Origin: Oscillospiraceae bacterium
GTDB lineage: Bacteria > Bacillota_A > Clostridia > Oscillospirales > Ruminococcaceae
NCBI GenBank assembly: GCA_017829075.1
Contig: JAGAJA010000113.1
Coordinates: forward strand, 1-12,669
Length of the DNA stretch: 12,669 nucleotides
Reading direction: 5' to 3'
Each line of letters starts with the position of its first letter. Within the stretch, counting starts at the first letter, position 1. The notes under the pieces were generated by a model. It did not search any database and had not been told where the DNA came from. It saw only the letters and a list, made by a program, of their open reading frames with translations. A program made the position numbers and the translations under genes. Shown piece after piece: positions 12,522 through 12,669 of this stretch.

Positions 12522-12669
12522 TATATAAAAGGCAACACCGCACAATTATGCAATGACAATCCGGATAATAAGCACATTTAGTAAATGTCTATATCAACCC
12601 TAAAACGTCTGCCGAGGCGCACTGAATCAAGCTGCCAGACAAGGTCTGTCAGCCAGAATCAGGTTTGCC
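12522..12669 (+). other. untranslated stretch with palindrome and long imperfect hairpin
   Basis: All three plus frames are broken by stops, and no start with a ribosome site is seen. It holds a perfect palindrome ACATTTA-G-TAAATGT (12574-12588) and a long stem-loop, 12622-12640 pairing with 12644-12662 (15 of 19 pairs, AAG loop). Lying just behind a strong promoter, it would be transcribed as a structured leader or small RNA. An insertion-sequence end is another possibility, but no second inverted end is visible here. No RNA family is recognised. Confidence 0.5.

Noticed and set aside
12627..12669. Possible 3' end of a minus-strand gene entering from the right edge
   Set aside because: Only 13 codons before a stop, overlapping the long hairpin; too short to support.
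1..12669. CRISPR arrays, phage genes, rRNA genes or toxin-antitoxin pairs
   Set aside because: No spaced direct repeats of CRISPR size, no structural or integrase genes and no rRNA signature were found on either strand.

Overview
The window looks like chromosomal DNA from a Gram-positive anaerobe of the class Clostridia, most likely an Oscillospirales/Ruminococcus-type organism. Strong AAGGAG-type ribosome binding sites, near-consensus sigma-A promoters in AT-rich spacers, moderately GC-rich genes, a DUF2508 protein and a Firmicutes-type CsoR/CopA module point that way. This is an inference from style and gene families; no rRNA gene is present to settle it.

Layout, left to right. (1) A tRNA-Leu(GAG) gene on the minus strand with a consensus promoter and two tandem terminator-like hairpins. 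(2) A minus-strand operon running from 2588 down to 403: histidine phosphatase, 74-aa unknown protein, TraB/GumN-type lipoprotein, DUF2508 protein. (3) A divergent XRE-family regulator on the plus strand (2861-3529), the only plus-strand gene, with its own promoter, a possible operator and a clean terminator. (4) A minus-strand operon from a strong promoter at 9413-9441: 23S rRNA 2'-O-methyltransferase (RlmB type), a 1032-aa membrane protein, tRNA adenosine deaminase TadA and an oligosaccharide flippase. (5) A copper-response operon, csoR-copA, from a promoter whose spacer is filled by a CsoR-box palindrome, closed by a hairpin at 9494-9540. (6) A right-edge gene-free stretch holding a consensus plus-strand promoter, a palindrome and a long imperfect hairpin that runs to the window edge.

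The most unusual item is the 1032-aa protein. Its C-terminal 570 residues carry the membrane topology and order of motifs of a P1B-type (copper) ATPase, but every catalytic motif is altered: DKTGT, TGD, GDGxND, HP and CPC are all replaced and the TGES actuator motif is missing. It therefore looks like a dead P-type ATPase fold fused to a long charged and coiled-coil N-terminus, encoded between two RNA-modification enzymes. A genuine CopA in the same window gives a direct comparison.

The second item is in the real copA. It ends in a C-terminal heavy-metal-associated domain that begins at an internal ATG preceded by a near-ideal Shine-Dalgarno, so the operon may make both a CopA fusion and a free CopZ-like copper chaperone from one frame.

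How the parts work together: copper entering the cell should release CsoR from the promoter, giving CopA for export and possibly CopZ for delivery. The rlmB-tadA operon serves translation (rRNA and tRNA modification), with the pseudo-ATPase and flippase as envelope partners of unknown connection.
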